Source: Symsagittifera roscoffensis
Taxonomy: Eukaryota; Xenacoelomorpha; Acoela; Convolutidae
DNA: 64,000 bases
NCBI RefSeq assembly: GCF_963678635.1
Contig: NC_087067.1
Coordinates: forward strand, 48,527,618 to 48,591,617
Reading direction: 5' to 3'
The notes below the pieces were generated by a model. The model made no database searches and was not told the origin of the DNA. It saw nothing but the letters and a program-made list of their open reading frames with translations. Shown in pieces: positions 1 through 11,860 of this stretch. How positions within the stretch are numbered: position 1 is the stretch's first letter; each line of letters starts with the position of its first letter. The translations under genes and the position numbers were made by a program.

Positions 1-1565
1 ACGGAGATACATTTCTGTTTAGTATTTTCATCCATAATTTTTTCAGCTTGCACAAACTAGCCTTCGGCAGAGGTTTTGTTCAACGCACCGCCTGTTTATG
101 CTCTACCTGGTTAGATAAATTCACTCTCCTTCTCAGCCCCGAGATGTGTTTATTTTCTATTGCGCAGACGATAGGCAGAATATATTCTGCAGTAAAATAA
201 AAAACGCATCCATTTTTGCTAAAAAAACAGGAGATATTTCAGACGCGTCTAACGTTTTTCCGTCCGTTTCAATTTTTCTTCCATTTTCAGCAGCGAAATC
301 CAATTTTAAGTGGATTTTCAATTGAATGTGAGTACCATATAAAAGTCTATAATCAATCTTATATATAATATCCAAGAAAAAGTTAAGTTTGCAGCCTTTA
401 AAATGTTTTTGTTTTGTTTGTTTCTTTTTATAGCATTGTTGAACTTTCTGTAACAAATTTATTTCATCATTAATTCAATGTTTTGCGGCTAACAGAAGAA
501 TTAAATAATTTCCATTGCAATTTGAAGTTTGAGTTTAAAAACTCAAGATTCATTTGAAAATTTAAGATCCATTGAATTCCAATTTCGGCAACGCTTCTAG
601 TTTTCCCGTTGAATTGTACATGAATGTTTAATTAAGAACAACCTAGTGTGTTAATAGGACTTTTTTCTCATGAAATTGAACATTTCTTCATGGTATATTT
701 CAAACTTTTTCGATAAAATTGTTTTTTTTCTTCCTCCAAACTTTTTTTCATGAAAAGGCAACTGTTTTCATATGCAAATAAAAAAATTGACATCCTGCTT
801 AATGAGTTCATTACAAACATTTTTTTCTTCATAGTTTGCCTTTTTAACAATTCTTTATACCACAAAATTGAAGTTTATAGGAGGAGTGTGTGAGCCTACA
901 AATTTTTCACCTGAGCCGGCAGTAAATTTTTTATTTTATTGAATTTTTATTAATGGTCTTTCTAAAACTGAAAAATAGTTAGTTATTATTGATTAAAAGT
1001 GAACTATAATCTCACATTTTGTCCAATCGAAAAAAAATTATAATCGATTACAACAGAGGATTAGGATCTTTCTAAAATTAGTCTGAAAACTTCAAACAGT
1101 CGAGTATGTTCAAAGCTTGACATATGCTGTCGGCTTAACGCAAGTTGCTTTGATGAAGTGTGATCAACTTTGGCTTAGAAAATCGTCATCTTGTATTCAA
1201 GTTCTTTTACAGTTATTTAAAAATATTTTCAGTTTCATAGTTCATGTTGACATTTTTTACCTTCCCTTATCAATCTTTCAAACTTACATTTTTGCGGTTT
1301 TCATGTATCCATAATGTCCCACATTTGTGTGTGCTCATGTTTTGACTAATTGTTAGAAAAACAGTAACTCTTCTGATAAAACTGAAACATAAATAGCCTT
1401 CAAATAGTTTCAAATAATTTCCAGTCAAAAGGTAAGTGATTTTCGGAAAATTGTGTTTTTCCTGGAAAGTGTTTTTACTGGAAATTTGCATTTTGTATAA
1501 ATAACTTCAGTTTTAATTCAAGTTAATTGTCTTTAGCACTAGTTTCTCGTTCTTCTGGATTTTTC
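1..1565. other. AT-rich intergenic DNA, no gene seen
   Basis: Only short, low-complexity AT-rich open frames occur here, without splice context, recognisable motifs or coding-like codon use. A small CGATTATAATCG-like cluster lies near 1026-1052 and matches the palindromic AT repeats found at 6340-7000 and 41595-42235. Confidence 0.6.
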
Positions 1566-2566
1566 TTCCGACTGCTTAAGAATTAGTGCAACGTTTGAGC
1601 TCGGTGTGGTTTTTATTTTTCAAGCAAGTTTCGCATTTTAATCAGCCAGTGGATTCAGGGGAGATGGCCACCCCGGCCCTTTCCACGGGAAAACGATTAT
1701 TTACCGGCCTAACAGGTCCCCTCCTTGAGTACTATTATGGGTCTCCACTTTTCGGCTGAAGGAATTTAAAACTTTTTCTAAAGGCTCTTTTGAGGCCAAA
1801 ATATAGTAATTTTGAGGGGAAAATTGAATAGATTTTCTGATACCTTACGAAAATCAAGAGAAGAACAAACCTAACAATATGTTTAACTACATAAAACTTT
1901 CAGTAAAATTTTCGCGGTTTAAGACCGCGAGTTTATTAGTCTAATTGCAACAACAAACGTGCGATATGAATTGTGCTATTAATGCATAAACGGCTCTATC
2001 TTGGTTCAAAAATTGTTTTAATTTTTTTAAAGTAAAGTTTGATTAGTTTTTTCTTAAAGTAATTGAACGATGTAGCGAACACCCAGAAAAAAACATCGTA
2101 TTAATTGAAATAAAGCAAATAATATTCTAAAGTCTGAAAACTGTTTTTTTTGCTAATTTTCTTAGATTGTAAATTTTACTGTAAAAATATATCATTTAGA
2201 TGAAAGATAAAGAAATTGTAAAATTTTTAAATTTATTTTTTTTTCTCTTTAAATCTATTATCTTTTTTTTTCTGTATGAACATAACTTAGATTAAACAAT
2301 CAGGTACATATAAGACAGTATTTAATAGAAAGTTCTCAGCGGCGCTTCAACAGGTTGAATTATCTTCTGCGTTTGCACAAGTTGGTGCTCTATCAATGAT
2401 AAGTTCTCTATATTGTTGGATTATTTCACTACTTGGAACAAATTTATTTATAATTTTGCTATTTTATCATTTTTCAAAGTTTGGATAAAATTTTTATCCA
2501 ACACTATTTTTCAATTAAGGCTTTAAAGGGCAGTTGGAACATTCATATTTCGCCCTGATACGCGTA
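1566..2566 (+). mobile_element. Diverged Helentron-like non-autonomous element
   Basis: The left end shows TTCCGACTG followed by GAGCTCGGTGTGGTTTTT. The right end shows CAGTTGGAACATTC and CGCCCTGATACGCG, the diverged form of the hairpin end seen in better copies at 11059-11515 and 21506-21706. The copy is old, and the 1646-1860 block inside it looks like a nested hAT remnant. Pairing these two ends as one element is inference. Confidence 0.4.
1646..1860 (-). mobile_element. Probable old hAT-MITE remnant
   Basis: CAGTGGATTCAGGGG-like sequence, followed by GGGTCTCCACTTTT and a CTCTTTTGAGGCCAAAATATA segment, parallels the order of blocks in the reverse-oriented hAT MITEs at 6538-6831 and 25784-26088. 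It is strongly diverged and I see no target duplication. Confidence 0.35.
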
Positions 2567-3972
2567 TTAATGATATACTTTGAGCCAGCTGCGTCTCTTA
2601 GGCAGTTTAATTTGCCGCTGACGCTTTCGACGTAATACGCAAAAAAAGTTAAGCGCCCTGCATGAAACAATTTAAAACAACCAGGAATTTTACTCCTAAC
2701 TTTTCGCAAAATGATATCGGTCATTTTTTTTATTTTTAGCTCAGGCCATCAGCGTGTTCAAAGTGGTACCTATAACGTGTTTCGCCGAAAGTTGTAAGTT
2801 TTGTACATGAAATTGTTCTAGTAAATTCAAACTGATCAAAAGAGCAAAAGAACAATCCGAGGTACTTGAGGTATGTATATAACTGCTTGAAACTAGTTCC
2901 ATTTATATGAAATAAAACGCCGGATTCTCCCACAAATGTGAATTACCAAAACTCACCATATCATAAGTCAAAATATGATCTAAAGGTGAAAAAAAAATGT
3001 TATTACGTATTTTTTGAGGTTCTAAAGGGAACAGTTTTTGGATTTTATATTCAAAGTTAGAGAAGCATCGGCCCTAGTTACTTGCAATCTTCGAGACAAT
3101 GATTGCCCAAAGAAAAAAATATAAAAAAATTCTCGACAGTCATATAAAAAAGCTCGATTGGTTCATTGGTTGCATACTACCTACATATCAACTCAAATTT
3201 GAATGATAACGCCTTTGCTGGGTTTTGTAGTTTTTGCTTAGGGTGAGATACCTCAAATGCTCATTAACCAAACCAAACAGCTGCTGGCACTTCTTTATTC
3301 ATTGAAACATCCGTCAGTCATAATATATTCAGGGTTGTCAAAAATTATTCCACGTCTTTGAGCCGAAAACTTCCTGAAAAGCACAAAAGGGCTCAAGATT
3401 TTCAGCACACTACTCTGACACTGTCAGTTTTGTTAATCTTTCGGATTACAAAGAATTTGTGTTAATCAGTCTTTTTCGAAGACGAATGGGCCAATTGCTC
3501 TTGGATTAAGCACCACGAAATCGTATCAAATAAAACCATATGAAAAAGCAAATTCGAAGTTTGAATCATATTCATTAATCCCGTAAAATTGGGATAAATT
3601 TTTACAAAGTCCAAAATAGCTCATAATGTAAAACATTCAAATTGTCTTTTAACGGTGGTAATTCATGACTAGAGACCATATGAAGTTAATAATATCCAAA
3701 CAGTCGTTAAATCAACACCCTAACTAGCATCAAAAGACCGATGTCAGAAAATATCAAATCTTGAGCTGTATTTGTAAAAGTTTGCTTAACTATTGTGCCT
3801 AAAACTTCATTGCTTACTTGTTATTTAAGTAACGCGTTTTGCTTAAATATTTGAAGAGTCTGAAGCAGTGTTTACAGTTTTTTTTGTTCAGGTTTATTGC
3901 GTGTGAACAGTTTCCAACTACATTTTTTGTTCAACAAACAGGAAACAAGGACGTAAAAAATTTTGCTTCATC
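2567..3972. other. Intergenic DNA upstream of the GT17 gene
   Basis: No coding region is supported. Short open frames at 2515-2933 fall in repeat-derived DNA. The last 150 bp or so before 3973 would hold the 5' UTR of the GT17 gene. I see no convincing TATA box or initiator. Confidence 0.5.
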
Positions 3973-5631
3973 ATGGATTACATTCATCAGTCAGAAGAAA
4001 AAACACCTTTTAATCTCTTGAAAAAAGTCCTCAAATTACCACTGATGATGCTGCACGCAAACAAATCGACACTTCTGCTCCTAATCGCATTCTCCCTGAC
4101 AACAATAATTTACTTCTCGAAGCCTATTGTGAATTCAAGAAATCATCAGGTGCCGAAAATTAGTTATCAGGGGGAGAAAGGCAAAATTCTGTTGTTGGAT
4201 ATTGAAGCAGAGGAAAGCGACTACTTGTCAAAAACTGGAACAAAAATTAAACAAGATGACTTCTTGCATCAATTAAAAAGTTTGTATCATAAATTTTAAA
4301 CCAACAATAATTTTTGTCAATATGAAATATCTGTTTTTGAGTCAATTTTCTGAATCGAACCCATATTCACCTAAAACGTATAGCGATAAAACTTGCATTT
4401 TTCCATTTTCATTTTTATAATTTGAATTTATACAATCGATTAGATGATTATTAGAACCCTAGATAAATCTCTTTGCTCTATTTTGAATATCTTAGGTCTC
4501 GACTGGACACACTTGTCGGCCCAATCGTTCGTCGACTTTCTGATCCCATTTTCTATCAAAGAACCCGCAGCTACAATCAACGAATCCTGCAAACCCGAAC
4601 CCCTTCCTCCTGTCAATAAACACCTGTGTCACGTTCCAAAAACCCAAAACATATTCACAGGGGAGTTGAAAGAGCTTCCTGGAAAAGTTGTTCACGCAAT
4701 CAAATTAGGCTATGATGTGGATGTCCTTGAAATCCACTTGAATGAACTTTATGACGTAATCGATTACTTCATTATTACCGAATCGCTTGAGAGTCACTAC
4801 CAACAGACCAAAAAACCTCTAATTTGGGAGCTTGTCCAACTCCAACCTCGTTTCAAAAAATTCAGAGACAAAGTAATTCATTTCGTTCTTGATGATGCTG
4901 ATATTGTTATGCCAACACCAGAAGAGGGAATTTTTGGATCAGAGAGATTGCAAGAAAAACTACGGTGGGAAAAGTTGAAAAAATGGTCCGACAGACTTTT
5001 ATTGCTTTCAGATGATGACGTAATTGGGTTTGGCGATGCCGACGAGATAACGAACCGACTAAACATACATAGATTGCGTTATTGTCGGCTAAAATCTTCG
5101 GTTTTTGACATTGGAAGTTGGTTTGCATTTGGTGAATTGAAACACGCATTTGCTTCTGACTTTCCAGTTATAGGACATCCATACACAATAGGAAATCCGA
5201 CCTATTGGAAATTCGGAAAAGCGAAAAACTTTCATCAAAGTTATCCAACATATCAAAGAGGAAACTCTGGAGGCTATTTGCTTGGAGGGGCTCATCTAAC
5301 CCATTACTCATACATACCCTATCTGCTTATCAAATCTTTAACGGCAACTGAAGCCGACAAATCATTTGGAAAAATTAGATCAATAGTTGAGAAAATTAGC
5401 AGCAACGATATCAATACCAACTCTAAAAGTGTACTTAATTTAATCGTCAGGAAATTGGATGGATTTATGAAAATGGTACCGAGTACGCGTTTTGTAGAGG
5501 TTCAGAAGTTGGTGAAACGTGAATCAAATTACGCAGAGGTTATGATAGTTCCTTGGTTTCTTAAATGCAATCCAGAAAGATATCCCAGCTGGTATGGCCA
5601 TTATGACGACTTGCGTTTACTTTATAGCTAG
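3973..5631 (+). CDS. GT17 family beta-1,4-N-acetylglucosaminyltransferase (MGAT3-like), two exons
   Basis: Proposed join 3973..4279, 4496..5631, about 480 residues. Exon 1 ends in phase 1 at an AAA|GTTTGT donor. Exon 2 follows a TTTTGAATATCTTAG acceptor in the matching phase, creating Ser103. Residues 31-49 form a hydrophobic segment (STLLLLIAFSLTTIIYF) after a basic N-terminus, a type II signal anchor as expected for a Golgi enzyme. The catalytic part carries GT17 hallmarks: LEIHLNELYDVIDYFIITES at about 180-199 and a DADE acidic motif at about 283-286, likely donor/metal binding. GnT-III enzymes of this family add a bisecting GlcNAc to the core mannose of N-glycans; the exact acceptor here is unknown. 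Length is slightly below vertebrate MGAT3 (about 530). Exon 2 could alternatively start at ATG 4444, but that form would lack a membrane anchor. Codon use is AT-rich. No AATAAA is seen close downstream. Confidence 0.85.
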
Positions 5632-6537
5632 AGACAATCAATTTTGATTACGATTTTATGAATTATGAATGAATCTTTTGTGAAATTTGTATTACTTCGT
5701 TTGATCGCTTCAGTTCAATTTTTTATGAAGTATTTTTTCAGCCAGACGCTTAATTTAAAAAAAAAGTCATACAAAATTGATTTTAAAAAAATCAACTCCG
5801 AGTGTTTAGAACGTAGACTGCAGTTTTAGATGAGATCATAGTTGAATTTGATGCGCAACATTGAAAAAATTTACGTTGAAAGCAGGGCTCAAAACTTAAA
5901 CGTTTCATTCCTGACTTAGAGTCATTTTTTAGATTTTTTAAGGAGCTAAAAATGCGATGAATCTTCACCTAAGCAAGCTTTTAAATGCTGTAAACAGTAC
6001 TTAAAAAGCAGGAAACCACTATCTTCGCAGTAGGTTTTGTCGACGAGAACTAAATTGGTTTCAGCCAATTGCACTTCGAAATTGTTTAATCAAGAAATTT
6101 CGATAAACGTGTTTGATTATGCCTCTTGTTTTGCACTGGTTTTTAGCTCAGTGTTATCTCTTTGCTAATTTTAATGCATTCTTTGAGACGCATTAAATTA
6201 TGATTATTCATAAAGATAAACATTCAATTGATTTGAAAAACATCACATGTAAGCCCAACAGAGTGAAACCCGCACTCAGCAAAAAAAAAGAAAATAATAG
6301 ATTATAATGGATTTTTATTGTCAGTCTCTATAAATTTCAAAAAGAATTGATTATTATCGATAAAAAATGGATAATGATGTTTTATTTTTCGAAACAATAA
6401 AAACCATTGTTATCGTTTATTATCGATTATAATCGATTATTTTTTGAAATGTTTCGATTATAATCGTTTCGTTTTGTTTTTGTTTCTTTTTCAGTTGGTT
6501 ACCGAGCTAAAAGAAACTGTAATTTTGTACTTATAGC
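5632..6537. other. Intergenic DNA with ATTATAATCG-type repeats
   Basis: No gene is supported. From about 6290 to 6480 the sequence is built from variants of CGATTATAATCGATTAT, a palindromic AT-rich repeat that recurs at 6841-7437 and 41595-42235. Confidence 0.6.
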
Positions 6538-6831
6538 CAGGTGCGGTTTTAGGGGTAAGGCTGGGTTTCCCCCTTTGAACTATCTTGAGATCTCAATTTT
6601 TGGTGACGGAGCCTAAGATATTTCGAAAAGCGCCTTTGTCGCCAATATATACTAACTTGAGAGGGGAGAGCGCGCCAAAAAAAGCGATTCTTGATCAAAA
6701 TAATGTCTTCATAGAGAGTTAGGAGTGCTCATAAAATTAATTTGGTCAACCTAAGAAAAAGGTCGACAAAACTTTCGGCATTTTTTTGAAAATCCGCCCC
6801 CTCCCCCTATAAATTTCTAAATCAACCCCTG
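6538..6831 (-). mobile_element. hAT-type MITE with imperfect 8-bp target duplication
   Basis: The element begins CAGGTGCGGTTTTAGGGG and ends AAATCAACCCCTG, imperfect terminal inverted repeats of the CAGGGGCGGATTTAGG type. Flanking octamers CTTATAGC (6530-6537) and CTTATTGT (6832-6839) match at 6 of 8 positions, consistent with an aged hAT target duplication. Inside are AGGTCGACAAAA and GCGCCTTTGTCGCCAATATA, shared with the copies at 16007 and 50665. It has no coding capacity. Confidence 0.7.
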
Positions 6832-6840
6832 CTTATTGTT

Positions 6841-7437
6841 ATAAGCAGGGGTTATAATCAATTTATAATCAATTATAATTTATTATAATTTATTAAGATT
6901 TCATTAAAAATGTTGTCATTATAATGGATTATAAATCGTTTAAACATCTAAAATTGGCGCTTATAATTAATTATAATTTTGCTAAAAGCACAATTATTAT
7001 TATAATATATTCAAAAATTTTCTCTTTTTATTGAGTGTTGGAGCACAATTGTTTATCATCTACCCAGATATTAAACTATCAAGTACAATTTTTTGTTTTA
7101 TTTTCTGATTATTTCAAAAACTTTTGGTTATCGTATTTATAAGCAGGGGTTATAATCAATTTATAATCAATTATAATTGATTATAATTTATTAAGATTTC
7201 ATTAAAAATGTTGTCATTATAATGGATTATAAATCGTTTAAACATCTAAAATTGGCGCTTATAATTAATTATAATTTTGCTAAAAGCACAATTATTATTA
7301 TAATATATTCAAAAATTTTCTCTTTTTATTGAGTGTTGGAGCACAATTGTTTATCATCTACCCAGATATTAAACTATCAAGTACAATTTTTTGTTTTATT
7401 TTCTGATTATTTCAAAAACTTTTGGTTATCGTATTTA
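6841..7437. repeat. Near-identical 298-bp tandem duplication
   Basis: The block starting ATAAGCAGGGGTTATAATC at 6841 is repeated from 7139 almost without change, through TTTTGGTTATCGTATTTAT. The few differences lie in the ATTATAATTTATTATAAT segment. Near-identity implies a recent duplication. The open frame inside it (7333-7536) has no support as a gene. Confidence 0.9.
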
Positions 7438-8333
7438 TTGAATTGTTTTATTCTTTTTTCACGTATTTTGTTTTTTGCTCCGATCATTGGATTAGGGGAC
7501 GATCTTTGTCGTTGTTTGTGTTTTAGTTTGTTTTAATTTTTTTTGTTTCTGAGCAAACTCAAGAGCCACAAAAAGCATGCAGTTAGGTCGAGTGACAAAT
7601 GATGTTTTATGAGCCGTAGATCTTACAGCTTCTCTGTCACAGATAGAATAAAAAAGCAGAAAAATATTTTGCCCACTGTTATATTAAAATTGCGTGAAAA
7701 ATTTGATTTGAAAAAATCTATTTGAATTCTATATGGATGAATTGGAAAACACAAAAAGATAGAGTGGTCTCTCTGATATTCTCCGATGTCAGGTGATTAT
7801 ACCATGGACCACTATAACCGAGCATATTCCGACAAGTTTTTTTTATCCTTTTCCCTGTGCCATTCTTGTTGCAGTGATGTTCTGACCGCTGAAAGTTGAG
7901 AACAACTTCGTCTGACCGCTGAATGTGCTACTTTTTAATTCACGCAAAACTAGAAATCTTCAATTGTTAAAATCGATTGAGTGAAACAAATCTTCAAAAA
8001 ATTTTCAAGTCGCGATTCAAACTTTCTTGAAAAACTCTCAACAAATTTACTATGTCGAGAAAAACATGTTTGAAATTTTCGCGCTAAGTCAAATTTTGAC
8101 ATAGTAAGGCGAGCGGGTAAAATTTGTATGAAGAAAATTGATTTAAAAAAGCCGTGAAAAATTTAGTTTGTTCAAAAAAAATGAAAACTTCTTAAAAAAC
8201 CAAAAAACCTAAAAGATCAGTTCAAAAAAAATGAACTTTTTTGATCGCTTTGTGACTCAGTTTTTGAAGACACGTTGTTGATTACAAAAAAAAATGTTTT
8301 AAATATCTTATATCTTTCTTGTACACTATTTAA
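7438..8333. other. Intergenic DNA, no gene seen
   Basis: Nothing coding is supported. A small direct repeat, TCTGACCGCTGAA, occurs twice near 7882 and 7911. The remainder is AT-rich single-copy-looking DNA. Confidence 0.6.
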
Positions 8334-8518
8334 GATCCTGTTAACTATCCCCTCCCCCCCCCCCCCCCTATTGCAATAGGGGGGATAGTTGACAATGTAC
8401 AAAATTCAATTGGTATATGTTTAACTGTTCAATTCTTTCATTAGGGGGCGGGTATTCGTTACAAGGTACCATAGGAGGGGGGGGGGGGGGTTTATAGTTA
8501 ACATAGTTAACAAGATCC
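8334..8518. mobile_element. Short MITE with GATCYTGTTAACTAT ends and long poly-C/poly-G tracts
   Basis: The left end GATCCTGTTAACTATCCCC and the right end ATAGTTAACAAGATCC are inverted repeats, each bordering a C or G homopolymer run. Between them, 8363-8384 is a perfect 22-bp palindrome (CCCCCCTATTGCAATAGGGG plus GG). Size and ends resemble the 28106-28273 element. Confidence 0.55.
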
Positions 8519-8639
8519 ACTATTTGTACAGTTTCCGTTTGACGCACGCAGCACAATTAACCATCTGCACTCTTAACTTTTCACAAATTAAGTGGCGCAC
8601 TTTGTGTCAGAGATGAATTAAGAGGCAAAGTGTGTGAGG

Positions 8640-8790
8640 GGCGGAATAAATCCGCTACTGGGCTACTGGCTTGGTTTTTAGGAGACGATTGTTCACCTTT
8701 TTTGGGGCGAAGAGGAGATTGTTAACTTGGTTTTCGTGGGGGGATGGGGACTTTACGTAGTATTTAAAGGGGGAGAGATTGTTCATTTTT
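8640..8790. repeat. Degenerate outpost of the GATTGTTCACTTGG minisatellite
   Basis: Degenerate units such as GGTTTTTAGGAGACGATTGTTC and GGAGATTGTTAACTTGGTTTT match, in the same orientation, the 27-bp minisatellite of 11885-14030. It sits directly left of the 3-kb repeat at 8805. Confidence 0.7.
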
Positions 8791-8804
8791 TTATGTGGGA
8801 GATT

Positions 8805-11800
8805 TGTGTTATGTGAACCTGACCATTTGAACCTATGTTTGCTCTACCTGAAAGTTACTTTTTGTATGGAAACTCTGGCCGGTCATTTTGTCTATGAACA
8901 CCAGTTTCTTTCCGGAGAATTTAAATAACGACACTATATGAACTTTTGGTATATCGGGGCAAAATCCTGAAATTTGCGATTTCCCTTATCTGGTTATGAA
9001 TAATTTTTGAAACAGAAAAATTAAATATACTAATTTTTGACTGTCAATTAGGTGTAAAATTTCAGTTGCATAGGAAAGTTGTAGGGCCTATTAGCTTGCA
9101 ACATTGTTCCGATTTTCTAAAAAAAAAAAGAGAGGGAACAATTGTCTTTGTAGTTTTTCAGCTTCAGACAAATTCCGACTATTAAACCAGCCATTTTTAT
9201 ATCATCTGAACATAGTCCAGAGCTCAATTCTAATAAACATTTTTTCACCAGTGATTTTTTTTTACGGTTATGAAGTTTTGTAAGTTTCATTTTTGTTGAA
9301 TAATCCCAAATAAACAAAATTTAAACTAACAAATCCTTATAACCGTTCAATAGTTAATGAGCAATATTTTTCAACCTCTAAACGCGTGAGCGCTGATTTT
9401 ATCTTACACACAAAAATTGTTCCAAATTGTTATGAGGCAAAGTAGTTAGTTTTAAAAAACACGCTCAGAGATGCCAATTACTTTAATTTGTTTTTTTTTA
9501 TCATAGCGTCAGTGGGTGCTGAATACTTCACTGTAATTTAAATTGCTAATTGTCGATCTTTAAAAACTTGAATAAAAAATTCTCACAATTTCTTTTCCAT
9601 TAAAGCTATTTGGCAGACATTAAAGGGCAATATTCAAGGATTCAACTGAACAATCAAGATTTTGTTCTCAAACGAGCAGTCTTGGTTTAATTTGAAGAAA
9701 ACAAAATTGATTGCTAATTATATTGCCACGCATTAATAACGCGCTAAACTATCAGCATCTTAGATCAATTCTTCAAAATACCCACAATTAGTCCACCGCC
9801 GACCAGATTGGCAAACTTCAGACCTTTGAAACATTACGAGACAAGATGCGCATTTTTTTCGACTATTTGAGTTAAAGGAGTCATTATCTTTATAGGCGTT
9901 TAAAAATTTTTTGTTAGAAACGTAACTTTTGATCGCCAAAACTGGTCGGACAAAATAACACCAACAGTAAGATTTCCTTCTTTTATTTGAACGTTGGAAC
10001 AATAGGCATCAGTAAAAAAAATATAAAAAACAAGGAAAATCAGCATAATTACTAATAAAGTACTAATATATAAACTCGGCATAATTTCTGCAAAAAACTA
10101 TTACCAATACATTAACAATGTTACGGAACTTTTTACAAGGAAACTAAAAATTACCAAGCACTAGAAGTACTAACTGACATAATATGCTAGTAAAATTCAA
10201 AAATAATTTTTTTTTGCAGGGTTTTTGAATTTTACAGATCAGACTGATTTGCTGTTTTGTTCATTCAAACAGTTATTAATATCTTGAAAGAGTAATATTT
10301 TGCGCCACAAAGTGTTGCGTCACATGGAAAAGGTTTGAAAGTCAGCATTCTTATACCTAATTCTAAATAGCGTGAAAACCTTCACCGAAAATAACTTGAA
10401 ATTACCTTTTTCATTAGATGAACTTAACATTTTGAAAATTAAAAAAATTGCTAATTTATAGTTGGAAAAATTAATTAACGCCAGGACAAGAAAAAAGCTA
10501 CTTAATTTTTGAAGAACCTTCAACTTGCAAAATTTAAAGAAAAAAGATATGCTCATAAAGATCTTTGAAATTCACGAACAATATTTTTGACCCATTTTCA
10601 AGAATAAAATTTGAGAAAACTAGATCAAAAGATACGATTTTTTTTCCGTGAAAAAAATTGAAAAAATCTACTGAAAAAAAATAGTAATAATTGGAAACTT
10701 TAAGGTTTGCGTTTAAAATCTGGCGAAGTTAATAGCATTCCTTCCTTTCTTCAGCGAATTGGACTATTTAGCAAATCACCTGATTGTTTTAATGGTTCAA
10801 TTTTTCAAAACCCTACACAAGGCGACAAGCAATTAACATCTTAGTCACTGTACTAAACAAAATGGGGCAGCTTGAAAGCGAAAAGGCAAAACACTGATTT
10901 TGGTTCTGCGTTGTTTTTTCAGTCTTAAACATAAAATCGAAGAACATTTAAAGCTTGCCTATCAGCTTTTACTTTTGCAAATTTAGCATTAAGAAACGGA
11001 AATTTTTTTGCTTTTTATATTCAATGAAACAATTCAGGCAGCATGTTTTTAATTAATTGTTCCGACTTTCGAAGAAAACGGAATATTTATTCTCGGTGTG
11101 GTTTTTTTATTCAGTCAATTTTCACCGATGGAAATAATTATTTTCAACAAAAGTTTTTCATACCCCATTGAAGATATCGAGTTCCTGAAATCAAATGTAA
11201 AAAGATTTTTTTTGTCTCTGATTTTTTTTGTTAAGTTCTGGGGGCTTGAAAATTGCCAAACTGACCATGTTCTGGGCTAAATATTGCGCGCTTTGAGGAT
11301 TTTATTCACATTGCTGATAGCGTAACGCAAATAATTTATGCGTGGCAATTTATTCCGCACAACAAAATCGTTCCAAAAAAAGAGGCTAGCAGATCGGTCT
11401 TTTTAATTTTGTCCAAAGTTTATAGATTTTCAACATTTTCGTTTTCCAACAACTGTTTGATATGAATTAAGGGATAGTCGGAATACCCAGGGCTTTGCCC
11501 TGATATACGAGCAGTCTTCTTCAAGTCCCAATTAGTAATTGTAGCCGCTCAATTTTCGCCATATTTTATGGTTTATTATTACTGAGTTTATCAGGATTAC
11601 CATAGCTTTCCAACTGTGAGAATCAAAATTAGAAAAGAGAAAATCAGCTAATTTTTTATGAATTTCCAACAATTTATGGGCATAACTATTTCAAATCTAT
11701 GACTCTTAGTGTTACTGGCGCCTGTGGTTAGTGAGTGGTAACGAATCTAAAGATAAAAACCATGCTGACAATTTAGCAGAATTTTCAAAGCGCGACCTTG

Positions 11801-11860
11801 CTATCAGTTCTAGTTACTTGTATATCCAGACAAATGCTTTATCCTCTGTCCTACTCCTCG
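8805..11860 (+). repeat. Large dispersed repeat, copy 1
   Basis: Stretches along this block align with 18420-21500. Examples are the ACCAGTTTCTTTCC segment near 8900 versus 18490, TATATCGGGRYAAAATCCTGAA near 8950 versus 18550, and ATAGCATTCCTTCC-like sequence near 10730 versus 20910. The pairs GTGGTTAGTGAGTGGTAACGAA and GTTAGTCAGTTGTAACGAA lie near 11725 and 21353. Divergence is substantial and both copies carry private insertions. No transposase-like frame is visible. Small frames at 9760-10082 (-) are not convincing genes. Confidence 0.7.
11059..11515 (+). mobile_element. Helentron-like non-autonomous element, about 455 bp
   Basis: It starts GTTCCGACTTTCGAAGAAAA, followed by CTCGGTGTGGTTTTTT. 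It ends with inner repeat AGTCGGAATACCC, hairpin CAGGGCTTTGCCCTG and tail ATATACGAGCAGTCTT. The TTCCGACT/AGTCGGAA pair is inverted but asymmetric, because the hairpin lies outside its right member. That layout is known from Helentron-derived elements. It appears inserted into repeat copy 1, since the sequence is absent at the equivalent place in copy 2. Confidence 0.6.

Noticed and set aside
9900-10082. Minus-strand frame with a signal-peptide-like hydrophobic start
   Set aside because: It is short, AT-rich and inside a dispersed repeat. Hydrophobic starts are common by chance in T-rich DNA.
11478-11515. Canonical Helitron 3' end
   Set aside because: The hairpin is right but the end does not read CTRR and the 5' end does not follow A|TC, so a Helentron-like type fits better.
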